Source of the DNA: Gonocerus acuteangulatus
Taxonomy: Eukaryota > Arthropoda > Insecta > Hemiptera > Coreidae
Assembly (NCBI GenBank): GCA_946811695.1
Contig: OX328126.1
Span: 82,162,467-82,226,466 of the forward strand
Length of the DNA: 64,000 nucleotides
Reading direction: 5' to 3'
Shown here: positions 47,478 through 58,230 of the stretch, piece after piece
How the letters are laid out: the number at the start of each line of letters is the position of its first letter
Position numbering within the stretch: the first letter of the stretch is position 1
Notes under the pieces: model-generated
The model's input: only the letters and a program-made list of their open reading frames with translations
What the model was told of the DNA's origin: nothing
Databases searched by the model: none
Made by a program: the position numbers and the translations under genes

Positions 47478-47766
47478 CATGGGCGTAAATAGGAAATAAT
47501 TTCGGGAGGGGCTGGGAAAATTTCGGGGGGGGGCTGAGACCCCCTCCCCCGGAAATTGAATAATGGTATAGAATATGAAAAATTTAGAACTTGGAATAGT
47601 TTTAGGCAACTAAAACGCTATTATGCCTAAAATAAACTATTTTTTATTAACTAAGTGATCTTATTTAATTTATTTTTAAGGTTTTTATGAAACATTTTTA
47701 ACATCAAATAAAAATTTCGGGGGGACGGCTGCAGCCCCCTCAGTCCACCCCTTATATACGCCCATG
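47478..47766 (-). mobile_element. hAT-like MITE with 8-bp target duplication
   Basis: 289 bp, ends catgggcgta ... tatacgcccatg as inverted repeats, flanked by aaatgatt at 47470-47477 and 47767-47774. In reverse orientation it is the same family as 50571-50834 (shared cctaaaactattccaag core). The 8-bp duplication points to the hAT superfamily; no transposase inside. Confidence 0.88.
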
Positions 47767-48932
47767 AAATGATTATAGATATCATCTATATGGAAATATA
47801 TGTAAAAGCTTAAAAAATACTTTTTTAAAATAAAAGTTGAAAATTATTTTCGACGTCTTGGAAGGAGTTCTATAAAAAACAGAAGAATTTCAAATATAAA
47901 GATATAATCTAATCTAGGATCAACTTTTGGAGCTTCACATTAATGATCAAAAATCATAGTAACCGTTGTTTTCAGTTATTTTTAACATATTCACATCATT
48001 ACTATTAGAAATAAGAAATACTTTTCAGAAATGACAGTTTATTTAAAATTAATTTTTAAAACAATTACCTCAAATATTGCCCCACACTGGTACACAGTAT
48101 CAATCATGGCGGATACAGCACCTCAGCCAAGACGTAAAGAAACAGGAAAGAGCCAATACAAACAGAAAAATTATATGCATTTTAAGCAAAGCTTAAACTA
48201 TGAGAATTCAGAAAAATATTCTAGAATTATTCATGTAAACAAATAATTATTGAGGGGAAATGGAAATTTTCTTGTTTTAATTTCACACAGTATAAAGAAA
48301 GGGTTGCGTTTATTCAGTGTATTTAAAGTAGTGGTGGTATCAGTTACACGACATTGTTACAGCAAAATAAAAAACATTAAACTTACATTTCCATATTCAA
48401 GTAAGCAGTGGATTAGTAGAAAACAGATTGCTAAAGGAAATCATCTAGCTAAAAATAATTCGTTCTCACTAACCTGGAGGACGTAAAAACTGCACAAACT
48501 GCTGAGATGATGTCTTGTAAGTTAACAGATTCCTAGGAGAAGCTGTAACTCTACAAGGAGAGCCACACAACACTCCCGAAGAGGCCGTCACTAAGAACTG
48601 AGCTCAAGTTCGGAGAAGTTAGAAAGGAGAGGGAGGGAGGAGATCTCGCTCTCATTGGCCGAGGAGCTTCTGGGCCTCGCTTCCTCCAATCCCAACAGCT
48701 AAGACCCCTACCAAGAACCATCTCAGCAAATAACTTCTCTCCAAATCATAATAGCACTACATTTTAATGTTTAAATTACAAAAAAACAAAAAAAATAAAG
48801 TTTAAATTACATTATATCTTCGGGCAATGGTAACCTTGTAGTTTTTTGCCCTACACAAACAAACAAACAACAACATTATATCTATTCCTATGTTATTCAT
48901 TTAAGTTTTAAATCTGTATAAATAACTCTAAT
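47767..48932. other. unassigned region
   Basis: Several short ORFs (up to 78 codons) without recognisable motifs. A moderately GC-rich patch at 48580-48710 has no identified function. Confidence 0.4.
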
Positions 48933-48936
48933 TTAA

Positions 48937-50436
48937 CCCTCCAATGCCCGTGACTATTCTATTTATTTTTATATATTTTTTTTCTTGCATAATTGGGTTA
49001 ATAAGAAGTCGAATGAAGTAACTTTTAAGAAATTTTTGTTATAAAACTGTCAATGTGCCATATAATAACATATGGTCCCCTAGAGGGGACCTTGGGCACT
49101 GGGTGTACAATAACATATGATCCCCTAGAGGGGACCTTGGGCACTGGGTGTACTAGTATCTAAATCTTGTGTCTTAAAAATTCACTACATTTCATGAACA
49201 GATATTTATTTTACTGCAAGTAAATAATAATAAAATGCATAAGTACATGATTGGTTGCCTATGATAAATATTGGTTTTAGGAAAAATTATTTATTCTGTG
49301 AATAAAGCCCTATATTGCAGCAGTCACTCATGAGTCTTATTATTCTTACAATGTGATTTTCTCGAATAATTTCGGGGCAGCCAGTGTTTGGTATATTAAT
49401 TTTTGAAAGAGATCTATGGTACTAAAAAATTGTCCACATAAAGGCTGTAAGGCCCAAATCCTTGGGGTAACCGGGAAGACAACTCAAGTGCTACAGATCC
49501 ACCGAAGCCGTGACTATTCTTCAAGGGCATTCTAGTCGCCCTGATAAGACAAAATTTTATAACCATACCTTGTGGGCTTGCCATGGCGAGATGCTGCTTA
49601 CAGTTATTTTTGAGTTTCGAAAAATCCATTGGAACTTATACTTTCTTCTCCAAACATCCTTTCAAACATATTCAATTGAAGATAAGTTAGTGGAATTTCT
49701 GAATAATCTGTCTGTATAAACTCCATTCCAAGCTCTATTTGAAAATTTACCTTCCTCTTCAAGCCATTCAATTCTGCATTTATAAGATTTTTCGTGCCTT
49801 TAGTTACTCTAGATTTATTAGACATCGTTGTTTTTTTTACTGGCCGTTTTTCTTTGTTGTCAGCGTTTTTTATTCCTTCTTTATTTATATCAGTTTTATT
49901 TTTTTTATTTATATAATTTAAAACATGTAATAATTATAATTATTTTGATAAACTGACGTTATCTCATTATATTTTGTGAAATAAAGTCAATTATTTCAAA
50001 TATTTGAAGGTAGATATTTTATTGCTACCAATAAACAAATCAGAATTGATGAAGCCCCAGTGCCCAAGTTCCCCTAAGGGGGACCACTGAATTCAAAGAA
50101 TACTTATGAACAGGGATTTAATCAAATTCTCTCAAACTTTATTTTATTTGATAAAAAAATGTCCAGTAAATGATTTATACAGAAGGAAGTATAAAACTTA
50201 ACCCATAACAATGGAAAATGCAATGAAGATTCTAACCGGTTATTTTGATTGTTGCAGTAACTTCAAATCCAATTATCTTTGTTATCTGTAACACTGGAGT
50301 GTTATAAATTTTCAGTAATGTAAATCAATCCCTTATTTAACCATAGAAGTACAAATACTAAATCCCAACTTCTTGGAAAACTTTTAAACTAATGTGAAAA
50401 AGTGGTCCCCTGTAGGGGACCTTGGGCGCTGGAGGG
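48937..50436 (-). mobile_element. piggyBac-like element, internally deleted
   Basis: 1.5 kb bounded by TTAA at 48933-48936 and 50437-50440, with inverted ends CCCTCCAATGCCC (left) and CCCTCCAGCGCCC (right, inverted). Subterminal palindromes ggtcccctagaggggacc occur twice near the left end (a 45-bp direct repeat at about 49063-49152) and in variant form near 50062-50085 and 50402-50420. The interior has transposase remnants on the minus strand. TTAA targeting is diagnostic of piggyBac. Confidence 0.8.
49414..49825 (-). pseudogene. piggyBac-type transposase remnants
   Basis: Two overlapping minus-strand pieces. The first (49825-49604) reads like the conserved N-terminal segment, with SEIPLTYLQLNMFERMFGEE. 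The second (49629-49414) carries HGFGGSVALELSSRLP and YSLYVDNFLVP, matching the DDE-domain GxGG...LYxDNF block. The middle of the domain, with most catalytic aspartates, is missing, so the enzyme is dead. Confidence 0.6.
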
Positions 50437-50570
50437 TTAAGCTGTAGCTATAACACACATTTACCAAATGTATTATTGATCCTTGTCAATGAATAATGTT
50501 TTTCCTCTCATGTCTTCTGTGTATAAATTAGTATTAACTCTGTCCTCGTTGCTTAAAAACCCTGATGAAG

Positions 50571-50834
50571 CATGGGCGTATATAAGGGGGAGGGATGCAG
50601 CCCCTAACGAAATTTTGATTTGATGGTAAAAACGTGTCGTAAAACCCTTAAAAATAAATTAAATAAGATCACTTAGTTCATAAAAAATATTTTATTCTAC
50701 GTCTAAAAGCGTTTTAGTTGCCTAAAACTATTCCAAGCTCTAAATTTTTAGTATTCCATACCCCGGAAATGGTCTCAGCCCCCCCCCGACATTTTCCCAG
50801 CCCCTTCCGAAATTATTTTCTATATACGCCCATG
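50571..50834 (+). mobile_element. hAT-like MITE inserted in a PLE stem-loop
   Basis: 264 bp, ends catgggcgtatata / tatatacgcccatg, with a perfect 8-bp duplication tgatgaag at 50563-50570 and 50835-50842. The duplicated word is part of the PLE hammerhead-like core, so it has split that motif. Confidence 0.92.
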
Positions 50835-50869
50835 TGATGAAGGCTTAAATTTCAAGCCGAAACGTCGGC
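50835..50869 (+). ncRNA. PLE hammerhead-like stem-loop split by a MITE
   Basis: TGATGAA, stem GGCTT/AAGCC, GAAAC, GTCGG. The missing CC/CT start lies left of the MITE at 50561-50562. Third stem sequence variant with conserved pairing. A short 3' PLE tail follows to about 50930. Confidence 0.45.
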
Positions 50870-51050
50870 AAAAAATAAAACACATTTTCTTATATAAAAA
50901 AAAGTAGTTTTATTAGGATACCAAGATGACCCAGACTAAATTTACCTTCGCTATCACAACAGTCAACGATCCCCTCTCAAAAAAAAGAATCAAGGATTGT
51001 ATCTATTTATGAATAGTACATTTCATGTAGCTCTTGAAATTTGGTTACTT

Positions 51051-51217
51051 TTTACTTTGTTTAGAATAGCAAATACCTACCTTATCCTGTACCTAGACAG
51101 GTACCTGGCTGACCGTCATAAAACCCTTCACCCCATACACAGTTCAACCACCCTCATAAAACCTAGAAGCTAATCCCTTTGATGCAAACTTCACCGCCGC
51201 ACATTTCTCTTCACCTC
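51051..51217. repeat. inverted repeat partner of 60776-60936
   Basis: About 165 bp (from ttactttgtttagaatagca to gccgcacattt) that recurs in reverse at 60776-60936 with some divergence. The pair brackets the foldback element at 53521-59754 at unequal distances. Confidence 0.8.
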
Positions 51218-51474
51218 CTAAATTACTTGGGGGCCTTGTAATTTTATTTTACTTTCTCTCAACTAACAATAATTTTTGTATAAAACTACTGATCAATTTG
51301 TTCATAAAAACCTTAGTTTATCTAATATTCACTTAAAAAATTGTTTTATAATCTATTGTCATGATGTAAACTGTTGTGAGTGGCCAAACAATTTATCTTC
51401 CAAAATAATTATTCTATCGAAATGGGAATGGTCTCACTCGAAAGACTGGAACAAAAAGGTCGTCGTGGCGTAAT

Positions 51475-51477
51475 ATA

Positions 51478-51539
<62 letters not shown>
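51475..51539. repeat. (TA)n microsatellite
   Basis: About 30 TA units directly before the first copy of the 622-bp duplication; a matching run (52339-52398) precedes the second copy. Confidence 0.95.
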
Positions 51540-51540
<1 letters not shown>

Positions 51541-51541
<1 letters not shown>

Positions 51542-52162
51542 CGTAGTAAAATTAAAGCATCCATTCGAAGCTTATTAAATTTCCCACAAAAAAGGTTCAT
51601 TTTCAATTTTTACAAAAACGATTTGATTCGGAGAAGTCTGGGATTAAGGGGTAATATTTCCTTGTAACTTCTATCTTGTAATGTGAGCAAATGGTTCCTT
51701 AACTGATCAAAAATCATATACAAGAGTGTTTTTTGTTTTGTTTTGTTGTTTTTTTAATTTGTTTACCTTTACACAGGCGTTAAAATTTCAGTACATTAAC
51801 TTTAAATCATGATGATTAGATAGTTAGCCGTCGAGGTGATAAGTAAAGATGGAATGGTTGGGATTCGGCTAAATAAACCTCAATATGATTTTGTTTTAAA
51901 AAATCTATATTTTGGACGTTTCGGCTACTCATTGGTAGCCTTCGTCAGCTAAAATGACAAAAAAGAAATTAATACAAAAACAAAAAAAAAATTATAATTG
52001 TGATAGGTAACAGAACTATAGATACAATTAACTTATAAAAGAACATATCGTCTTAAATTCTTAGAATGAGTAGAATGAAAAAGTAAATAGGTACAATAAT
52101 TGATTTTAATAGTAATTAGTAACATTTATTGATTTTACAAAGAAATAAGAAACTACATACCA
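51541..52162 (-). repeat. direct duplication copy A with PLE end
   Basis: 622 bp repeated at 52401-53022 at a constant offset of 860 with no differences noticed. It contains the PLE terminal block ggttgggattcggct (51858-51872) and a hammerhead-like motif on the minus strand (51914-51948). It ends abruptly at cataccag. Confidence 0.92.
51914..51948 (-). ncRNA. PLE hammerhead-like stem-loop (copy A)
   Basis: Minus strand CTGACGA, A, stem GGCTAC/GTAGCC, GAAAC, GTCC. Relative to GGCTGC/GCAGCC this shows a compensated pair change. Confidence 0.5.
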
Positions 52163-52334
52163 GAAATCCGGAAAACACAGTGTTTCATAAGAAAACCCAA
52201 TTAGTTTTGAAAATAGACAAAAGTTTGAATATCTCTGCTACATGTTGAGATAGGACGCTCATTTCTGCGTCCCTGAACTACAAATGAGGTGCAGAATAAA
52301 CCCTTAAAATTATGACATCTCAATGTGGGACACC

Positions 52335-52400
<66 letters not shown>
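52163..52400. other. spacer between the two duplicate copies, including (TA)n
   Basis: Unassigned 175 bp followed by a (TA)n run (52339-52398). No gene. Confidence 0.6.
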
Positions 52401-52401
<1 letters not shown>

Positions 52402-53165
52402 CGTAGTAAAATTAAAGCATCCATTCGAAGCTTATTAAATTTCCCACAAAAAAGGTTCATTTTCAATTTTTACAAAAACGATTTGATTCGGAGAAGTCTG
52501 GGATTAAGGGGTAATATTTCCTTGTAACTTCTATCTTGTAATGTGAGCAAATGGTTCCTTAACTGATCAAAAATCATATACAAGAGTGTTTTTTGTTTTG
52601 TTTTGTTGTTTTTTTAATTTGTTTACCTTTACACAGGCGTTAAAATTTCAGTACATTAACTTTAAATCATGATGATTAGATAGTTAGCCGTCGAGGTGAT
52701 AAGTAAAGATGGAATGGTTGGGATTCGGCTAAATAAACCTCAATATGATTTTGTTTTAAAAAATCTATATTTTGGACGTTTCGGCTACTCATTGGTAGCC
52801 TTCGTCAGCTAAAATGACAAAAAAGAAATTAATACAAAAACAAAAAAAAAATTATAATTGTGATAGGTAACAGAACTATAGATACAATTAACTTATAAAA
52901 GAACATATCGTCTTAAATTCTTAGAATGAGTAGAATGAAAAAGTAAATAGGTACAATAATTGATTTTAATAGTAATTAGTAACATTTATTGATTTTACAA
53001 AGAAATAAGAAACTACATACCAATGACAAATATAGTAGCTAATAGTAACATTAATTAATTTTACAAAGAAATAAGATACTACAACGTCCGAAATACAGAT
53101 TTTTTTAAACAAAATCATATCGAGGTTTATTTAGCCGAATCCCAGCCATTCCATCTTTACTTATT
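52401..53165 (-). mobile_element. PLE-derived foldback fragment, duplicate copy B
   Basis: Copy B of the duplication (52401-53022) plus a right end (53095-53165) whose block tttagccgaatcccagccattcc is the inverse of 52711-52733. It therefore has inverted ends like the PLE at 26160-29089 but no coding sequence. Copy A lacks this right end. Confidence 0.75.
52774..52808 (-). ncRNA. PLE hammerhead-like stem-loop (copy B)
   Basis: Identical to the motif at 51914-51948. Confidence 0.5.
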
Positions 53166-53511
53166 AACTTTAAAATCTTTTTTCTATAAATTATGTTTTT
53201 CAAATCGGGCGATTTTTTTTTTTTTTTTTTTTTTTTTTGATTCATTGAAATATAACGATTTTATGACTTTACTATATTTAAAATTCTTCTTTTAAAATAA
53301 TTTTATTTATTTATTTATTTAGGGCTTCAACAGTGGTCATTTAGCCCAGCCTCCACTTTAATTGTTTTCTTCACCTATAATCAGTAAAAAATACGAAGGA
53401 ATACAACTAGAAAGAAAATATTTATTGTTACAGAAACTACTAAAATACTAAGTTAGTCACACATTGTCACCACCAGCACTGCTAATGGCAGGGCCGCCAC
53501 ATCTCAGAGCC
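53166..53511. other. unassigned sequence with T-run
   Basis: T-run at 53213-53238, (TTTA)n near 53306-53322. No gene. Confidence 0.5.
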
Positions 53512-53520
53512 GGGCCCAGG

Positions 53521-56169
53521 ACCTCTGTGAACTTGGCACCCCACTTTCGAAAAAAAATATGACAATAGACTCAAAAAATTGCAAATCGTTTGTAGTTATT
53601 TGTAGTGAAAAAAATTTCGTTTGTAGTTGCCCAGTTTTTGAGAACCGGGGGGTCAAAAAATACCCCGCACCCGACTTCAACCGATTGGAACCAAACCACT
53701 TTTATTCGACGTAAAATCGTTTGTAGTTGTTTGTAGTGAAAGAATTTTCGTTTGTAGTTGCCTAGAAAAAAAGTTACAGCCACTTTAAGAATTTTCAAAA
53801 TGGCGACTTTTTTAGTTTTAGGGGTGCGTGTTTTCTTATGGTCTCAATACATTCTAAATCGTTTGTAGTTGATAGTTTTGAAAGAATTTTCGTTTGTAGT
53901 TGCCTAGAAAAAAAGTTACAGCCGCTTTATGAATTTTCAAAATGGCGACTATTTTTAGGTTTTGGGGTGCGTGTTTTCTTATGGTCTCAATTCGTTCTAA
54001 ATCGTTTGTAGTTGATAGATTTGAAAGAATTTTCGTTTGTAGTTGCCTAGAAAAAAAGTTACAGCCGCTTTATGAATTTTCAAAATGGCGACTTTTTTTA
54101 GTTTTAGGGGTGCGTGTTTTCTCACGGTCTCAATTCGTTCTAAATCGTTTGTAGTTGATAGATTTGAAAGAATTTTCGTTTGTAGTTGCCTAGAAAAAAA
54201 GTTACAGCCACTTTATGAATTTTCAAAATGGCGACTTTTTTTAGTTTTAGGGGTGCGTGTTTTCTTATGGTCGCAATTCGTTCTAAATCGTTTGTAGTTC
54301 ATAGTTTTGAAAGAATTTTCGTTTGTAGTTGCCTAGAAAAAAACGTTACAGCCGCTTTATGAATTTTTTAAAATGGCGACTTTTTAAGTTTTAGGGGTGC
54401 GTGTTTTCTTATGGTCTCAATTCGTTCGTAGTTGATAGATTTGAAAGAATTTTCGTTTGTAGTTGCCTAGAAAATAAGTTACAGCCGCTTTATGAATTTT
54501 CAAAATGGCGACTTTTTTAGTTTTAGGGGTGCGTGTTTTCTTATGGTCTCAATACATTCTAAATCGTTTGTAGTTGATAGTTTTGAAAGAATTTTCGTTT
54601 GTAGTTGCCTAGAAAAAAAGTTACAGCCGCTTTATGAATTTTCAAAATGGCGACTTTTTTTAGTTTTAGGGGTGCGTGTTTTCTCACGGTCTCAATTCGT
54701 TCTAAATCGTTTGTAGTTGATAGTTTTGAAAGAATTTTCGTTTGTAGTTGCCTAGAAAAAAAGTTACAGCCACTTTATGAATTTTTTAAAATGGCGACTT
54801 TTTAAGTTTTAGGGGTGCGTGTTTTCTTATGGTCTCAATTCGTTCGTAGTTGATAGATTTGAAAGAATTTTCGTTTGTAGTTGCCTAGAAAATAAGTTAC
54901 AGCCGCTTTATGAATTTTCAAAATGGCGACTTTTTTAGTTTTAGGGGTGCGTGTTTTCTTATGGTCTCAATACATTCTAAATCGTTTGTAGTTGATAGTT
55001 TTGAAAGAATTTTCGTTTGTAGTTGCCTAGAAAAAAAGTTACAGCCGCTTTATGAATTTTCAAAATGGCGACTTTTTTTAGTTTTAGGGGTGCGTGTTTT
55101 CTCACGGTCTCAATTCGTTCTAAATCGTTTGTAGTTGATAGTTTTGAAAGAATTTTCGTTTGTAGTTGCCTAGAAAAAAAGTTACAGCCGCTTTATGAAT
55201 TTTCAAAATGGCGACTTTTTTAGTTTTAGGGGTGCGTGTTTTCTAATGGTCTCAATTCGTTCTAAATCGTTTGTAGTTGATAGATTTGAAAGAATTTTCG
55301 TTTGTAGTTGCCTAGAAAAAAAGTTACAGCCGCTTTATGAATTTTCAAAATGGCGACTTTTTTAGTTTTAGGGGTGCATGTTTTCTTAAGGTCTCAATTC
55401 GTTCTAAATCGTTTGTAGTTGATAGTTTTGAAAGAATTTTCGTTTGTAGTTGCCTAGAAAAAAAGTTACAGCCGCTTTATGAATTTTCAAAATGGCGATT
55501 TTTTTAGTTTTAGGGGTGCGTGTTTTCTTATGGTCTCAATACATTCTAAATCGTTTGTAGTTGATAGTTTTGAAAGAATTTTCGTTTGTAGTTGCCTAGA
55601 AAAAAAGTTACAGCCGCTTTATGAATTTTCAAAATGGCGACTTTTTTTAGGTTTTGGGGTGCGTGTTTTCTTATGGTCGCAAGTCGTTCTAAATCGTTTG
55701 TAGTTGATAGTTTTGAAAGAATTTTCTTTTGTAGTTGCCTAGAAAAAAAGTTACAGCCACTTTAAGAATTTTCAAAATGGCGACTTTTTTTAGTTTTAGG
55801 GGTGCGTGTTTTCTTATGGTCTCAATACATTCTAAATCGTTTGTAGTTGATAGTTTTGAAAGAATTTTCGTTTGTAGTTGCCTAGAAAAAAAGTTACAGC
55901 CACTTTAAGAATTTTCAAAATGGCGACTTTTTTAGTTTTAGGGGTGCGTGTTTTCTCACGGTCTCAATTCGTTTTAAATCGTTTGTAGTTGATAGTTGTG
56001 AAAGAATTTTCGTTTGTAGTTGCCTAGAAAAAAACGTTACAGCCGCTTTTTAGCACTTTCCTCTGGAGAAAAGTAGCTATTGAGGTTGCACTCATGACGG
56101 AATTTTTGAAAAATTTCTTCAAATCTTTATCGATCCTACCTAGTAGTACTGAAAACGACCCCCGTTAAA

Positions 56170-56180
<11 letters not shown>
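53521..56180 (+). repeat. left arm of foldback: 143-bp tandem array
   Basis: Outer unique block (53521-53720) followed by about 16 copies of a 143-bp unit with gttacagccgctttatgaat, ttcaaaatggcgac, ggggtgcgtgttttct and tcgtttgtagttg. Some copies are 133-141 bp from small deletions, and blocks of units are themselves duplicated (54492-54716 and 54910-55134 match exactly in translation). The inner unique block runs 56050-56180. ORFs of 70-74 codons in the array are by-products. Confidence 0.93.
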
Positions 56181-56232
<52 letters not shown>

Positions 56233-56769
56233 TAATCCATTATTATTTGGAGGGCTGACACTGTACAGGTTAAGAGGTGTTTGGCATTCGGAACATTTTC
56301 CTGTAATTTTAAGAAAAATATCCCCAGGAAGATAGTTAATTGCCGCTTTCTTGAATTGGAATGCGCAAGGCAATTTCAATTCATTCCAAACAATTTCGTA
56401 AATAATCGAAGCCCAACCAGGCTTTAAGACATTATACGGCCGTCCTTGATATAATCTCATTTCGGGAGCAATGTTTATCCACGCATCATAGGGAATATGA
56501 ATTTGAGATTTCAGGGATGCTAGGTCAGTGTGACAAATTTCGGTTGACCAATTCGAGTCGCAACTATCTTCTGTTTCCAGATTACGTTATTTATCGACTG
56601 AACTGATTCTATGACCGCTAATTTTGTCGCCTATTTTATTTCTGTTTTTTTGACTAATGTATAAGTAAACATAATCTTTGCTAAAACCGTCTCCAAGTAA
56701 TTTGGATGCAACCTGCCAAACAGGATCATTAAAAGGTAAGACACTATATCCATAAAAAAAAAATATCAA
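56140..56769 (-). pseudogene. decayed ORF inside the foldback, possible transposase remnant
   Basis: One minus-strand frame from 56769 to about 56235, broken by a single stop at 56587-56589, then running into the (TA)n tract. Features: YGYSVLPFNDPVWQVASKLL, IPYDAWINIAPEM, GWASIIYEIVW, LPCAFQFKKA and a zinc-binding-like GKCSECQTPLNL. I recall similar CxxC-bearing segments in transposon-linked arthropod proteins, but cannot name the family. Its place in the middle of the element suggests the element's own transposase. Confidence 0.5.
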
Positions 56770-57165
56770 ATTCCTAAGGGTGTTAAAAAAAACTGAAAAA
56801 GTTGCGATATTAAAAATTCAGCTACTCCGTCACGCAGGATCTGCATAACTAAGCACTTTCCTCGGAATTTTTGTAGTGTAGAAAACATTATTGAATAATT
56901 TTCCGTAAACAGCCTATATAAATAAAATAAAAACATGAATAGTTCTGCTCATTTACATTTCTTATGAGAACTATTCAATTATTAATACTACAACTTCATA
57001 AACACACAAAGACTTCATTTTCCGTCTTTTGATCTGACGTAGGAACAGGATACAGTCCTCCTAGTGGGAGATAGCGCTCCTCGCGGCGGCTTTGTGCACC
57101 AACATCTGGCGGTTCACATTTCTAATGAAACAGAGTTTTAAGTAAACTCTCTTTTCCAATTGACC
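56770..57165. other. foldback interior, unassigned
   Basis: No ORF or repeat recognised. Confidence 0.4.
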
Positions 57166-57694
57166 GATTTACTTCATTTTTACAACACTTCTTTCTCATG
57201 AGATACCCACGACGTATACCGCGTTTCGTTACAATAGGGGAGAAATTATGACCGGTATGAGTATATTAGTACTTTAGGTCCGTGGTCCCCTCTGAATAAC
57301 CTGATTTAGTTTATTTTTACAACCCATTTTTCCCTGTTGATTACCACCACGAGTACCGAGTTTCTTTGAAATGTAACAAAAATTATGGCTGGTAGTGGCA
57401 AATCGGTAATGTGGGTCCAGAGTAAACCTCCCCTCCTAATGAACCGATATAGTATATTTTTATAACGTATTCCTCTCTTGAGATCAACATAACGAATACC
57501 GAGTTTCGTTGAAATATAACAAAAACTACGGCTGGCATGGTCAAATTAGTGTTTTGGGCCCGGGGTAAACCCCCCCCCCTCCCGATAGACCGATTTTGGT
57601 GGTTAACGAACTCGTTCAATCGTTTGCTAATTAAACGCTAGATACCACGATTCGTGAAGATGAAACAAAAACTCTGGCCGCAATCGTGTTAACA

Positions 57695-57700
<6 letters not shown>
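57166..57700 (+). repeat. tandem repeat of about 130 bp (3 copies) ending in a transposon-like tail
   Basis: Three diverged units with an accgattta-like start, then gaataccgagtttcgttgaa, acaaaaactacggctgg and gggtccgtggt-like text. The last unit ends cgtgttaacagacata and then (TA)n, resembling 3' ends of RTE-type repeats. A further fragment (aaactacggctgg) lies at 57763. Probably a nested non-autonomous element. Confidence 0.6.
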
Positions 57701-57766
<66 letters not shown>

Positions 57767-57836
57767 TACGGCTGGATACAAATTGGAAGGACCGCTGGTA
57801 TAGGGCAGCCTAAGGCACAGCGAAGGAAGAGTGGGG

Positions 57837-57911
<75 letters not shown>
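57699..57911. repeat. two (TA)n microsatellites
   Basis: TA runs at about 57699-57762 and 57839-57911, separated by 76 bp; the second passes into (TTTA)n to about 57938. Confidence 0.95.
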
Positions 57912-57916
<5 letters not shown>

Positions 57917-57938
57917 TTATTTATTTATTTATTTATTG

Positions 57939-58154
57939 TTTAACGCTGAAAGGCGATAACACAATTAAAATGTTCTTTAAAGGAAATAAAATAAAAAAAA
58001 TAAAAAAAAAACAATAATAAAATCAGTCGTGATGAAGTAATAAGTTGTAAAGTGTATCTGTACTGTTTATGTTAAAATTTAGTTTTACATGTAGTCAGTG
58101 AGTTCGAGTAGTATATTATTGTATAAATCTTAATAGGATATATTACTCAATTTC

Positions 58155-58157
<3 letters not shown>
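57939..58157. other. foldback interior, unassigned
   Basis: AT-rich, no feature recognised. Confidence 0.4.

Positions 58158-58223
<66 letters not shown>

Positions 58224-58230
<7 letters not shown>

Noticed and set aside
51409..51606. ORFs encoding IYIYIY repeats (also 56140, 59897, 60138)
   Set aside because: Translations of (TA)n microsatellites.
53942..55703. Series of 70-74 codon ORFs as a repeated gene family
   Set aside because: They are one reading of the 143-bp tandem unit; the unit length is not a multiple of three, so no long frame exists.
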